From: Lysobacteraceae bacterium
GTDB taxonomy: Bacteria > Pseudomonadota > Gammaproteobacteria > Nevskiales > Nevskiaceae
Reading direction: 5' to 3'
NCBI GenBank assembly: GCA_013823855.1
Contig: PNMW01000085.1
Coordinates: 1 to 64,000 of the forward strand
DNA length: 64,000 nt
The position numbers and the translations under genes are program-made. This document shows, in pieces, positions 11,529 through 20,836 of the stretch; position 1 is the first letter of the stretch; each line of letters opens with the position of its first letter. Below the pieces are notes generated by a model that had not been told where the DNA came from, did not search any database, and worked only from the letters and a program-made list of their open reading frames with translations.

Positions 11529-12781
11529 ACCTGCGCCGCTTTGTGGTGATGGGCGGCGCGGTGTTCTGCGCCTTCCTGTTCTCGGTCTGGCTGAACCGGC
11601 CGGATCTCGATCTCGACCCGATCGCGCCGCCGAATCTCGCCTCGGCCACCACCGAGCAGGTGCGCGCCGGCGAATACCTGGTCCGGGTCGGCAACTGCGC
11701 CGGCTGCCACACCGCCCGGGGCGGCGTGCCGTTCGCCGGCGGCCGGCCGATCGAGACGCCGTTCGGCGCCGTCTACTCCAGCAACCTGACGCCGCATGAC
11801 GACACCGGCCTCGGACGCTGGACCGATGCCGAGTTCTACCGGGCGATGCGCCATGGCCGCTCGAAGGACGATCGCTGGCTGTCGCCGGTGTTCCCGTACA
11901 CCAGCTACACGAACCTGACCCGCGCCGATTCCGACGCCATCTTCGCGTGGCTGCGGGCGCTGCCGCCGGTCAACCAGGCGCAGCCGGAATCGACCCTGCG
12001 CTCGCCGTACGAACTGCAGCTGGCGACCCGGGTCTGGCGCGCGCTGTACTTCAAGCCGGCCAGCGACGCCGCGATCGCGGCGATGGATCGCGGCCAGTAT
12101 CTGGTCGAAGGCCTCGGCCACTGCGCCGCCTGCCACACGCCGCGCGACCGCTTCGGCGGGCCGGTCGCCGCCAGCGCCTACATGGGCGGCGAGATCGCCG
12201 GACTGGGCTGGGACGCGCTGCCACTGGCCGGCATCGACGACGCCGGCGACCCGGAAGGCCTGGAACTGGCGGCCTTGCTGAAGACCGGCATCCACTCGCG
12301 CGGCGCAGTCGCCGGGCCGATGGCCGAGGTGGTGTTCAACAGCCTGCAGCACCTGCGCGACGACGACATCGCGGCGATCGTCAGCTACCTGCGCCGCCTG
12401 CCGAAGGCCGAAGCGCCGGCCGCGCCGCGGGTGCCCAGGGTGTCGGACGACGAACGCGCCGCGCTGCGCAAGCGCGGTGCCGTGGTCTACGGCGAGCACT
12501 GCGCCGACTGCCACGGCGATGACGGCGAAGGCCAGCCGCGCCAGTACCCGGCGCTGGCCGGCAGCCGCCTGGTCACCGCGGCCTCGGCGACCAACGCGCT
12601 GCGCCTGACGCTCGATGGCGGCTTCCCGCCATCGACCGACGGCAACCCGTATCCGTACGGCATGCCGCCGTTCAGCCACAGCCTGTCGCGGCCGGACCTC
12701 GCCGCGGTGCTCACCTACATCCGCAGCGAATGGGGCAACGACGCGCCGGCGGTGTCGGTGGTCGAGGTCGAACGCCGCTGA
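11525..12781 (+). CDS. tri-heme cytochrome c (alcohol-dehydrogenase cytochrome subunit-like)
   Basis: Three CxxCH motifs (CAGCH, CAACH, CADCH); start overlaps the preceding stop (ATGA). Confidence 0.88.
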   Translation: MNLRRFVVMGGAVFCAFLFSVWLNRPDLDLDPIAPPNLASATTEQVRAGEYLVRVGNCAGCHTARGGVPFAGGRPIETPFGAVYSSNLTPHDDTGLGRWTDAEFYRAMRHGRSKDDRWLSPVFPYTSYTNLTRADSDAIFAWLRALPPVNQAQPESTLRSPYELQLATRVWRALYFKPASDAAIAAMDRGQYLVEGLGHCAACHTPRDRFGGPVAASAYMGGEIAGLGWDALPLAGIDDAGDPEGLELAALLKTGIHSRGAVAGPMAEVVFNSLQHLRDDDIAAIVSYLRRLPKAEAPAAPRVPRVSDDERAALRKRGAVVYGEHCADCHGDDGEGQPRQYPALAGSRLVTAASATNALRLTLDGGFPPSTDGNPYPYGMPPFSHSLSRPDLAAVLTYIRSEWGNDAPAVSVVEVERR

Positions 12782-12888
12782 GCCGGCGCCGCGCCGCACC
12801 CCTACAATCGAGGCCAGACCCAGCAGGCCGGGCCGACGTCCAGCGGATGTCGTCACCGGCTCCGGCCGCGCAAGGAGAGCGGCGCCCG

Positions 12889-14277
12889 ATGACGCGACGG
12901 CGGACCGCAGGACGGCCAGCGGCCTTGGGTGCCGCCCCAATCGCCAGAACGGGCGCCAGAACGGGCGCCCGAACGATCGCCAGCGCGGTCCGGGCCGCCG
13001 CACTGGTGTTCGGTCTGGCGGTGATGATGGCGCCGGCAGCGGCCGATGATCCGCCGCCGCTGACCCTGCGTGCCGCGATCCGCGCCGCGCTGACCGGCAA
13101 TCCCGAACTGCGCAACTTCGCCTGGGACTTCAAGGCCCAGGACGGCCTGGCGACGCAGGCGGCGCTGCGCCCGAATCCGCAGCTCAACGCCCAGGCCGAG
13201 GACTTCGCCGGCAGCGGCGCCAGCCGTGGCTTCACCGGCAGCGAGTTCTCGCTGTCGATCAGCCAGGCGCTGGAACTCGGCGACAAGCGCCGGCGCCGCG
13301 TCGAGCTGGCCAGCGAGCAGCGCCGGATGATCGAGGCCGACCGGGCGATCCGCCAGCTCGACATCGTTGCCGAGGTGGCGCGCTGCTTCATCCGCGTGGC
13401 CGCCGACCAGGAGCGCAGCGCGCTCGCCGAACGCGCCGTGACGCTGGCCACCGCGATGCGCGACGAAGTGCAGAAGCGGGTCGACGCGGCGCGCTCGCCG
13501 CTGGCCGAAGCGAGCCGGGCCGGCATCCAGCTGGCGCGTGCCCGGCTCGACCGCCAGCAGGTCGAGCGCCGGCTGGCCGGCGATCGCCAGCGGCTGGCCG
13601 CGCTGTGGGGCGACGAGACGCCGGCCTTCGCCAGCGTCTCCGCCGCGCTGTACCGGCTGCCGGCGGTCGGCGACTACCGGCTGCTGCGCGACCAGCTGGT
13701 GCGCAATCCGGACCTGTCGCGCTTCGTCAGTGCGGCGCGGCTGCGCGATGCCCAGCTGCGGCTGGCGCGGGCCCAGGGCGTGCCGAACCTGACCGTGGAA
13801 GCCGGCCTGCGCCGCAACCAGGACAGCGACAGCCAGGGCCTGCTGTTCGCGCTGCAGCTGCCGCTGGCGGTCAATGACCGCAACCACGGCAATGTCGACG
13901 CGGCCGGTGCCGAGCGCGACCGCCTCGATGCCGACCAGGCGGCGCTGGCGCTGCGGCTGAAGACCGAACTGTTCGCGCTGCACCAGCAGCTGGCGCAGGC
14001 GCGTGCCGAGGTCGAAGGGCTGGAGCGGGAGATCCTGCCGCGTGCCCACGAGGCGCTGGCCCAGGCCCGCTATGCCTGGCAGCGCGGCCGCTACGGCTAT
14101 CTCGAATGGGTCGACGTGCAGCGCGAGCTGCTGGCCGTCGAGCGCCAGCACATCGATGCCGCCGAGCAGTACCACCTGCAGCTGGCCGAGATCGAGCGGC
14201 TGACCGGCGAAGCGCTCGCCGATGCGCTGCCCGAACCGCTGCCGCCGTCCACTGCCACCGGAGCGCCACCGCCATGA
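12889..14277 (+). CDS. CzcC/TolC-like outer membrane factor
   Basis: Outer membrane efflux protein repeats (LTLRAAIRAALTGNPELR...); first gene of RND operon; AAGGAG RBS before ATG 12889. Confidence 0.85.
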   Translation: MTRRRTAGRPAALGAAPIARTGARTGARTIASAVRAAALVFGLAVMMAPAAADDPPPLTLRAAIRAALTGNPELRNFAWDFKAQDGLATQAALRPNPQLNAQAEDFAGSGASRGFTGSEFSLSISQALELGDKRRRRVELASEQRRMIEADRAIRQLDIVAEVARCFIRVAADQERSALAERAVTLATAMRDEVQKRVDAARSPLAEASRAGIQLARARLDRQQVERRLAGDRQRLAALWGDETPAFASVSAALYRLPAVGDYRLLRDQLVRNPDLSRFVSAARLRDAQLRLARAQGVPNLTVEAGLRRNQDSDSQGLLFALQLPLAVNDRNHGNVDAAGAERDRLDADQAALALRLKTELFALHQQLAQARAEVEGLEREILPRAHEALAQARYAWQRGRYGYLEWVDVQRELLAVERQHIDAAEQYHLQLAEIERLTGEALADALPEPLPPSTATGAPPP

Positions 14278-15236
14278 TTGCCGCCTGCCGCCGTGTCCTG
14301 CGCGCCACCGCGCTCACGCTGGCCGTGCTCGGCGCTGCCGCCTGCGAGCGCGGGCCGGCGCCGCCCGTCACCGCTGCGGCGGACGCGGACGACGGCGCAC
14401 CGATGGCGCGGATCAGCGCCGCCGCGGCCGACAAGGTCGGCATCGCCACCGCCGTCGCCGGCCCGGCGACGATCCTCGAACGGCTGCCGCTGTATGGCAC
14501 CGTGCGGCCGAACGCCGAGCGGGTCCGCGAAGTGGTGGCGCGCTTCCCGGGCTATGTGAAGACGGTCGGCAAGGCGATCGGCGACCCGGTCAGCCGTGGC
14601 GAGGTGCTGGCCACCATCGAAAGCAACGAAAGCCTGCAGACCTATCCGGTGCTGGCGCCGATGTCCGGCACCGTCACCGCCCGCGAAGCCGATCCCGGCG
14701 AACAGGCCGGCAGCGAGGTGCTGTTCTCGATCACCGATCTGTCGACCGTGTGGATCGAGCTGAGCCTGTTTCCGGCCGATGTCGCCCGCGTGCGCCACGG
14801 CCAGCGCGTCGAGATCGCCAGCGTCGATGGCCGGCTGCGCGGCAGCGGCGAGATCGATCTGGTCGGCGCGCTCGGCCAGAGCGCATCGCAGACGCTGACC
14901 GCCCGGGTCACGCTGGCCAACCCGGATCGCCAGTGGACGCCGGGCCTGTTCGTCAATGGCACGGTCGAACTCGGCGCCGATCCGGTGCCGGTCGCGGTGG
15001 CGCTGGCGGCGCTGCAGTCGCTGGACGGCGCGGCCACCGTGTTCGTGCCGGTCGACGGCGGCTATGCGCCGCGCCGGGTGCGCACCGGCCGGGCCGACGA
15101 CGCCCGCATCGAGATCGTCGCCGGTCTGCAGGCCGGCGAGGCCTATGTCGCCGCCGGCAGCTTCGTGATCAAGGCCGAGCTTGGCAAGGCCGGACTGGAA
15201 GCCGACGACGACGGCGAGCACGAGGCTACGCCGTGA
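14274..15236 (+). CDS. CzcB/HlyD-family RND periplasmic adaptor
   Basis: Lipobox-like N-terminus (LGAAACERG), barrel-sandwich hybrid region (VLAPMSGTVTAREADPGEQAG); ATGA overlap with upstream gene. Confidence 0.88.
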   Translation: MIAACRRVLRATALTLAVLGAAACERGPAPPVTAAADADDGAPMARISAAAADKVGIATAVAGPATILERLPLYGTVRPNAERVREVVARFPGYVKTVGKAIGDPVSRGEVLATIESNESLQTYPVLAPMSGTVTAREADPGEQAGSEVLFSITDLSTVWIELSLFPADVARVRHGQRVEIASVDGRLRGSGEIDLVGALGQSASQTLTARVTLANPDRQWTPGLFVNGTVELGADPVPVAVALAALQSLDGAATVFVPVDGGYAPRRVRTGRADDARIEIVAGLQAGEAYVAAGSFVIKAELGKAGLEADDDGEHEATP

Positions 15237-18200
15237 TCGAGGCCGGCCTGCGCTTCGCCATCGAGCGGCGCGCGCTGGTGCTGGTGCTGGTCATGCTGAC
15301 GGCCGTGCTCGGCACCTGGAACTTCACCCGGCTGAACATCGACGCGGTGCCGGACCTGACCAACACCCAGGTGCAGGTCACCACCGCCGCGCCCGGTGCC
15401 ACGCCGCTGGAAGTGGAGGCCTCGGTGACGGTGCCGGTGGAGACGGCGCTGGCCGGCCTGCCCGGCCTGCAGTACACGCGCTCGCAGTCGCGTCACGGGC
15501 TCAGCCAGGTGACGGCGGTGTTCGCCGACGACACCGACATCTACTTCGCGCGCAGCCAGATCTCCGAACGGCTGCAGGCGGTGCGCGAGCAGCTGCCCGC
15601 CGGCAGCTCACCGCGCCTCGGGCCGGTCGCGACCGGGCTCGGCGAGATCGTGCTGTACGCGATCACCGCCGATCCCGAGGCGCGTCAGGCCAGTGGCGAG
15701 CCCTGGGATCTGGCCGCGCTGCGCAGCCTGCAGGACTGGACGATCCGCCCGCAGCTGCTGCAGGTGCCGGGGGTGTCGGAGATCAACACCAGCGGTGGCT
15801 ATCCGCGCGAATTCCTGGTCGCGCCGTCGCCGGCCCGGCTGCTCGCCTACGGCCTGGGTTTCGCCGAACTGGCCGAGGCGATCACCCGCAACAACGCGAG
15901 CGTCGGCGCCGGGCAGGTCGAGCGGAACGGCGAGCAGGTGCTGATCCGGGTGCCCGGCCAGCTGCAGACCGCGCGCGACATCGCCGAGGTGGTGGTGATC
16001 CGCCGCGATGGCGTCCCGGTGCGGATCGGCGACGTCGCCGAGGTCTCGCAGGGTGTGCCGCCGCGCACCAGTGCGGCGCTGATCGACGGCCGCGAAGCGG
16101 TGATCGGCACGGTGATCATGCGGATCGGCGAGAACAGCCGCAGCGTCGCCCGGGCCGCCAGCGCGCGGCTGGCCGGCATCATCGCCAGCGCGCCGCCCGG
16201 CGTGCGCATCGAAGCGCTGTACAACCGCGGCGAGCTGGTCGATCAGACCATCGCCACGGTGCGCACCAACCTGTTCGAGGGGGCGGCGCTGGTCATCGCC
16301 GTGCTGTTCGTGATGCTCGGCAACCTGCGCGCCGCGCTGATCACCGCGACGGTGATTCCGCTGGCGATGCTGATGACGGTGACCGGCATGGTGCAGCTCG
16401 GCGTCAGCGCCAACCTGATGTCGCTCGGCGCGCTCGACTTCGGCCTGATCGTCGACGGCGCGGTGATCATCGTCGAGAACTGCACGCGGCGGCTGGCCCA
16501 GGCCCAGGCCCAGGCGGCGGCCGACGGGCCGTTGAGCGACGCCCGGCGCCGCGACATCGCCCATGACGCGGCGCGCGAAGTGATCCGGCCCAGCCTGTTC
16601 GGGGTCGCGATCATCACCCTGGTGTATCTGCCGATCTTTGCCTTCGAGGGCGCCGAGGCCAAGCTGTTCCAGCCGATGGCGATCACCGTGATGCTGGCGC
16701 TGGCCTCGGCGATGCTGTTCAGCCTGAGCTTCGTGCCGGCGGCGATCGCGGTGGCGCTGCGGCGCGCCGGGCCGGAGCGCGAGCGCGGCCTGGGCCAGCG
16801 CCTGCGCCACGGCTATGCGCGCCTGCTGCGGCAGGGGCTGCGCCGTCCGCTGCCGTGGCTGCTGACTGCGCTGGCGCTGGTGATCGGCAGCGCCGCGCTG
16901 GCGCCGCGGCTGGGCGCCGAATTCATCCCGTCCCTCGACGAGGGCGATGTGCTGATCGAGGTCCGGCGCATCCCCGGCACCAGCCTGAGCCAGGGCCTGG
17001 CGCTGGAGAAGCAGCTCGACCAGGCGCTGGGCAGCCTGCCGGAAGTGCGCCGCGTGTTCGCCGGCATGGGCACCACCGAAGCGGCGATCGACCCGACCGC
17101 GCCCGGCGAAGGCGAAACCTACGTGCTGATGAAGCCGCGCAGCCAGTGGCCGGACCCGGACAAGCCGAAGGCGCAGCTGCTGCGCGAGCTGCAGGCCGCG
17201 GCCGCGACCTTGCCGGGCACGGTCACCGAGTTCTCGCAGCCCGTGCAGCTGCGGATCAACGAGCTGCTGTCCGGCGTCAAGACTGCGGTCGCGGTGAAGA
17301 TCCACGGCGACGATCCGGACACGCTGGCCCGTATCGGCGCCCGGGTCGAGGCCCGGCTGGCGCGGGTGCCGGGCGCCGTCGACGTCCGTCTGGAGCCGAC
17401 TGATGGCCTGCCGCTGCTGACCGTGGCGCCGAAGCGCCCGCTGCTCTACCGCTACGGGCTGAACGTGGCCGACGTGCAGGCGGTGGTCGCCGATGCGCTG
17501 GCCGGGCGCGCGGCCGGCCATCTGGTCGACGGCGACCGCCGCCATCCGATCGTCATCCGGCTCGCGGAAAGCCAGCGCCAGGACCTGCGCGGCCTCGAAC
17601 GCCTGCCGGTGCCGCTGCCGGGCGGCGGCGCGATTCCGCTCGGCGAGGTCGCGACCCTGGTGCTGGCCAGCGGGCCGAACCAGGTCTCGCGCGACAACGG
17701 CAAGCGCCGGGTGATCGTCACCGCCAACGTCGCCGGGCGCGATCTGGCCGGCTTCGTCGCCGAGCTGCGGACGGCGCTGGCCCGCGACATCCGCCTGCCG
17801 CCGGAGGTCTGGCTCGACTACGGCGGCACCTACCAGCAGCTGGTCTCGGCGAACCGGCGGCTGGCGATCATCGCGCCGCTGACCCTGACGGCGATCTTCA
17901 TGCTGCTGTGGCTGGCCTTCGGCTCGGTTCGCGATGCCCTGCTGATCTTCAGCGGCGTGCCGCTGGCGCTGACCGGCGGCGTGCTGGCGCTGCTGGCGCG
18001 CGGCATCCCGTTCTCGGTCACCGCCGGGGTCGGCTTCATCGCGCTGTCCGGGGTCGCGATCCTCAACGGACTGGTGATGCTGAGCGTGATCCACGGCCTG
18101 CGCCGCGACGGCCGGCCGCTGGACCAGGCGCTGGTCGAAGGCGCCACGCTGCGGCTGCGGCCGGTGCTGATGACGGCGCTGGTCGCCTCGCTCGGCTTCC

Positions 18201-18367
18201 TGCCGATGGCCCTGAACACCGGGCTCGGCGCCGAGGTCCAGCGCCCGCTGGCGACCGTGGTGATCGGCGGCATCATCAGTTCCACGCTGCTGACCCTGTT
18301 CGTGCTGCCGCTGCTGTACCGGTGGATCTACCGCGCCGGGAGGGTGCAGGTTCCACCGTCCGCCTAG
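15233..18367 (+). CDS. CzcA/CusA-family heavy-metal RND efflux transporter
   Basis: Starts GTG (VIEAGLRFAIERRALVLVLV...); NFTRLNIDAVPDLTNTQVQV, GALDFGLIVDGAVIIVEN typical of HME-RND; GTGA overlap with adaptor gene. Confidence 0.93.
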   Translation: MIEAGLRFAIERRALVLVLVMLTAVLGTWNFTRLNIDAVPDLTNTQVQVTTAAPGATPLEVEASVTVPVETALAGLPGLQYTRSQSRHGLSQVTAVFADDTDIYFARSQISERLQAVREQLPAGSSPRLGPVATGLGEIVLYAITADPEARQASGEPWDLAALRSLQDWTIRPQLLQVPGVSEINTSGGYPREFLVAPSPARLLAYGLGFAELAEAITRNNASVGAGQVERNGEQVLIRVPGQLQTARDIAEVVVIRRDGVPVRIGDVAEVSQGVPPRTSAALIDGREAVIGTVIMRIGENSRSVARAASARLAGIIASAPPGVRIEALYNRGELVDQTIATVRTNLFEGAALVIAVLFVMLGNLRAALITATVIPLAMLMTVTGMVQLGVSANLMSLGALDFGLIVDGAVIIVENCTRRLAQAQAQAAADGPLSDARRRDIAHDAAREVIRPSLFGVAIITLVYLPIFAFEGAEAKLFQPMAITVMLALASAMLFSLSFVPAAIAVALRRAGPERERGLGQRLRHGYARLLRQGLRRPLPWLLTALALVIGSAALAPRLGAEFIPSLDEGDVLIEVRRIPGTSLSQGLALEKQLDQALGSLPEVRRVFAGMGTTEAAIDPTAPGEGETYVLMKPRSQWPDPDKPKAQLLRELQAAAATLPGTVTEFSQPVQLRINELLSGVKTAVAVKIHGDDPDTLARIGARVEARLARVPGAVDVRLEPTDGLPLLTVAPKRPLLYRYGLNVADVQAVVADALAGRAAGHLVDGDRRHPIVIRLAESQRQDLRGLERLPVPLPGGGAIPLGEVATLVLASGPNQVSRDNGKRRVIVTANVAGRDLAGFVAELRTALARDIRLPPEVWLDYGGTYQQLVSANRRLAIIAPLTLTAIFMLLWLAFGSVRDALLIFSGVPLALTGGVLALLARGIPFSVTAGVGFIALSGVAILNGLVMLSVIHGLRRDGRPLDQALVEGATLRLRPVLMTALVASLGFLPMALNTGLGAEVQRPLATVVIGGIISSTLLTLFVLPLLYRWIYRAGRVQVPPSA

Positions 18368-18441
18368 CTAGCCCCGGGCCGGCGGGAGCCGCCGCCGGGC
18401 CACGCGGCATGACACGGCATTGGGGTTGTCATCCGCGACGC

Positions 18442-18481
18442 AAAAGAAGGCCGCCATTCGGTCTGGAACGAACGGCGGCCT
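18442..18481 (-). terminator. intrinsic terminator for the DUF1329 gene
   Basis: Minus strand reads AGGCCGCCGTTCGTTCCAGACCGAATGGCGGCCTTCTTTT: stem (one mismatch) followed by T-rich tract. Confidence 0.75.
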
Positions 18482-18517
18482 GAACGGAGGAACTCGGTGC
18501 GGCTTGGGACGCGACGA

Positions 18518-19924
18518 TCAGACGGTGCCGAGACGCTGGATCGCGGCGTTGGTCATGTACTTGCCGTAGGCATCGCCGCTGGCGTCCGAGAAAGCGCTCC
18601 GGTATCCGCCGGTCGCTTCCCTGGCAAGCCGGATCAGCGTCATGCGATTCGCCTGGATGTCGTGGAACTGCGCGCAGTTCCACGACCAGTCCGGATGACC
18701 TTCGGCGTCGAGCACCTCGGCCTTGTCGTTCTTGAGCTGGCCGGTGGCGAACTCGGTCTGCTTGTACAGCGCGCCGCGCCGGTCGTAGCTGATCTGGGTG
18801 ATCATCGTGCCGTTGCGGACATCGCTGTAGGTGCGGCGGCGTCCGACCGGCGAGCGCGGGTAACCGGTAGGTTCGGCATCCCAGACCAATGCTTCCGGGA
18901 TCAGTTCGAAGGTCTTGTCGAAAAAGGTCCTGCCCTGCGGTCCGCCATGGAATGGCGACAGCCAGTTCGGGTCCTTGCCGCCGTACCAGTTGTGGCTGCC
19001 CGAGCAGGCGCCGAGCATCGGCCGTCGCTCGACGACCTTGAAGTTGCCCCAGGTCAGCATCGGATCGCCGGCACCCCAGGCATCGGTCAGGAACAGGTTG
19101 ACGCCAGGCACCAGTGGCTCGAAGCGCTGGTTGGTCGGGAACTGGCGTACCCGGCGGAACTGCGGCAGATAGCCGTACAGCTCGGGGAACTTTCGCTGGT
19201 CGTAGTACCAGGTGCTGAGGAACGAGGCTCCCGCCTGTTCCTGTGGCGAGGTGAACAGCGCCGTGTTCAGGCGCAACAGCTCCTTTCGTCCGTTGAGGAC
19301 CTTGGCGTCGTTTCGCGCCGTGGTCTGCAACTCGAACCAGACCAGATCGTACTGGTACGACAGGCCGCCATCCGGGCCCACCGACCAGATCGGAATCGCG
19401 TACTGCGAATAGTCGTGACGCCCCCAGCTGGTGCTGATGTCGGCGCAGCATTCCTCGGCGGTCTTCGGGTCGGGGAACGGCATGCCGCCGGCCCAGATCG
19501 CGCCCTCCTTGCCATCGGTCCAGATGTTGCCATCCGGCCCGAACTTGGCGCGGCCGGTGTTCTTGAGCGTCAGTTCAAGATACCGGTGATTGAACATCTT
19601 GGTGATGTCCTTGTTGGAGTCCTTGATGAAGATTCGCCGTCCCATTTCCTTGATCTGCCTGTAGCAGATGGGATCGAGCAGTTCCTTGACGACATCGACG
19701 TTTCGCGCGTCGACCTGATCGCCCGGCTTGATCTTGCCCTTGGTGTACGCCTCGATGTGGAGCAATTCGTCCGGATACGCTTTGGTGACTTCTCCAGTAT
19801 TGCCGATGGTCGGCCAGAGTGGCGCCAGCACGCCGCCACCAAGACCCTTGACGACCTTCTCGGCGAACAATCTCCGACTGTAGTCGAAGTCGTATTTCTT
19901 GATGCGCATGACCCATTTCTCCAA
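18518..19924 (-). CDS. DUF1329 family protein with Tat-like N-terminus
   Basis: YYDQRKFPELYGYLPQFRRVRQFPTNQRFEPL typical of DUF1329; N-terminus YDFDYSRRLFAEKVVKGLGGGVLAPLW resembles a twin-arginine signal. Confidence 0.8.
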   Translation of the reverse strand: MEKWVMRIKKYDFDYSRRLFAEKVVKGLGGGVLAPLWPTIGNTGEVTKAYPDELLHIEAYTKGKIKPGDQVDARNVDVVKELLDPICYRQIKEMGRRIFIKDSNKDITKMFNHRYLELTLKNTGRAKFGPDGNIWTDGKEGAIWAGGMPFPDPKTAEECCADISTSWGRHDYSQYAIPIWSVGPDGGLSYQYDLVWFELQTTARNDAKVLNGRKELLRLNTALFTSPQEQAGASFLSTWYYDQRKFPELYGYLPQFRRVRQFPTNQRFEPLVPGVNLFLTDAWGAGDPMLTWGNFKVVERRPMLGACSGSHNWYGGKDPNWLSPFHGGPQGRTFFDKTFELIPEALVWDAEPTGYPRSPVGRRRTYSDVRNGTMITQISYDRRGALYKQTEFATGQLKNDKAEVLDAEGHPDWSWNCAQFHDIQANRMTLIRLAREATGGYRSAFSDASGDAYGKYMTNAAIQRLGTV

Positions 19925-20099
19925 TTGAACCTGATGCAGATGTCGGCTCCGGCCGCATCCTGGCGCTTGCAGGGATGATTCGACGCGCGACCCCGTGATC
20001 TATCGGGATGTGCCGTCTTGACAGCGATTACGGCGGCGCCCTGACTCATCTCCGGCATGCCGCGTGGACCTGTTCAACGTGCCGCAGGCCAGCATGGGC

Positions 20100-20642
20100 T
20101 CACGGATGGAATGGACATTTGTCAGTGGCATCCGCAGTGCCCGGCTCCGCGTCCCGGCCTTCCGATGGAGCCGAAGGATCGGCAACGAAGTCTTTGAACA
20201 GTGCGGTGCTGTTCGGCAGGCAGGGCATCACAGGGAATACGTAGTCGCACTTCGGACATGGGGCTGCGAGCACCTTCTGCTCGTCGGCCAGTTCGTAGCG
20301 CGTGTCCGCAACGTGGCCGCAGCATGGGCAGACACGAAGCAGGCGGCTGCCCTGCAGCTCGAAGTTGTTGATGATGTCTTCCATGATTGCGCCATTGGCA
20401 GCCCATTGCTTGGCATGCTTGTGGTAGACCGACAGGTGCCAGTCGTTCAGCGCTTTCTTGCTGATCCAGAAGCTGACTTCATTGAACCAGGTCGGATCGT
20501 CGGGATGGACCCACCACGTCAGGTGGAGGAAGCCCGGCAGTTTCATCAAGTGCTGTCGCGTGCCTGCGAAGAGCATCTTGAATTTCTCGTATCCATCAGG
20601 AGACGAGAAGCGGACGCGCTGCATGCTCAGATAAATGGCCAC
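20100..20642 (-). CDS. ABM/EthD-like ferredoxin-fold protein with C-terminal zinc-ribbon-like motif
   Basis: VAIYLSMQRVRFSSPDGYEKFKMLFAGTRQHLMKLPGFLHLTWWVHPDDPTWFNEVSFWISKKALNDWH; then CPCCGHVADTRYELADEQKVLAAPCPKC and terminal DKCPFHP; GTG start at 20642. Confidence 0.7.
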   Translation of the reverse strand: MAIYLSMQRVRFSSPDGYEKFKMLFAGTRQHLMKLPGFLHLTWWVHPDDPTWFNEVSFWISKKALNDWHLSVYHKHAKQWAANGAIMEDIINNFELQGSRLLRVCPCCGHVADTRYELADEQKVLAAPCPKCDYVFPVMPCLPNSTALFKDFVADPSAPSEGRDAEPGTADATDKCPFHP

Positions 20643-20836
20643 TCGTGAATGCTCTGGTCTGGGCAGTCGGCGTGACTGCGGCACCAGTATTGAATGGGTG
20701 TCAGGCGTGCTTGTAGAGCCAAGTCATGAATATTTCGTGGTGCCAGCCTCACTCCAGCCACGCTGCGCTAACCTTGGTTGTCATCCGGTTCCGCTCCAGC
20801 GTTCCGGGACCTGCACCGGGAAGGATTCGATACCGA

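Noticed and set aside
12940-12990. Short duplicated segment CAGAACGGGCGCC..GAACGGGCGCC at the start of the CzcC-like gene
   Set aside because: Only two imperfect copies in the signal-peptide region; not enough to call a functional repeat.
15608-18094. 828-aa minus-strand ORF
   Set aside because: Antisense to czcA, whose translation is unambiguous.
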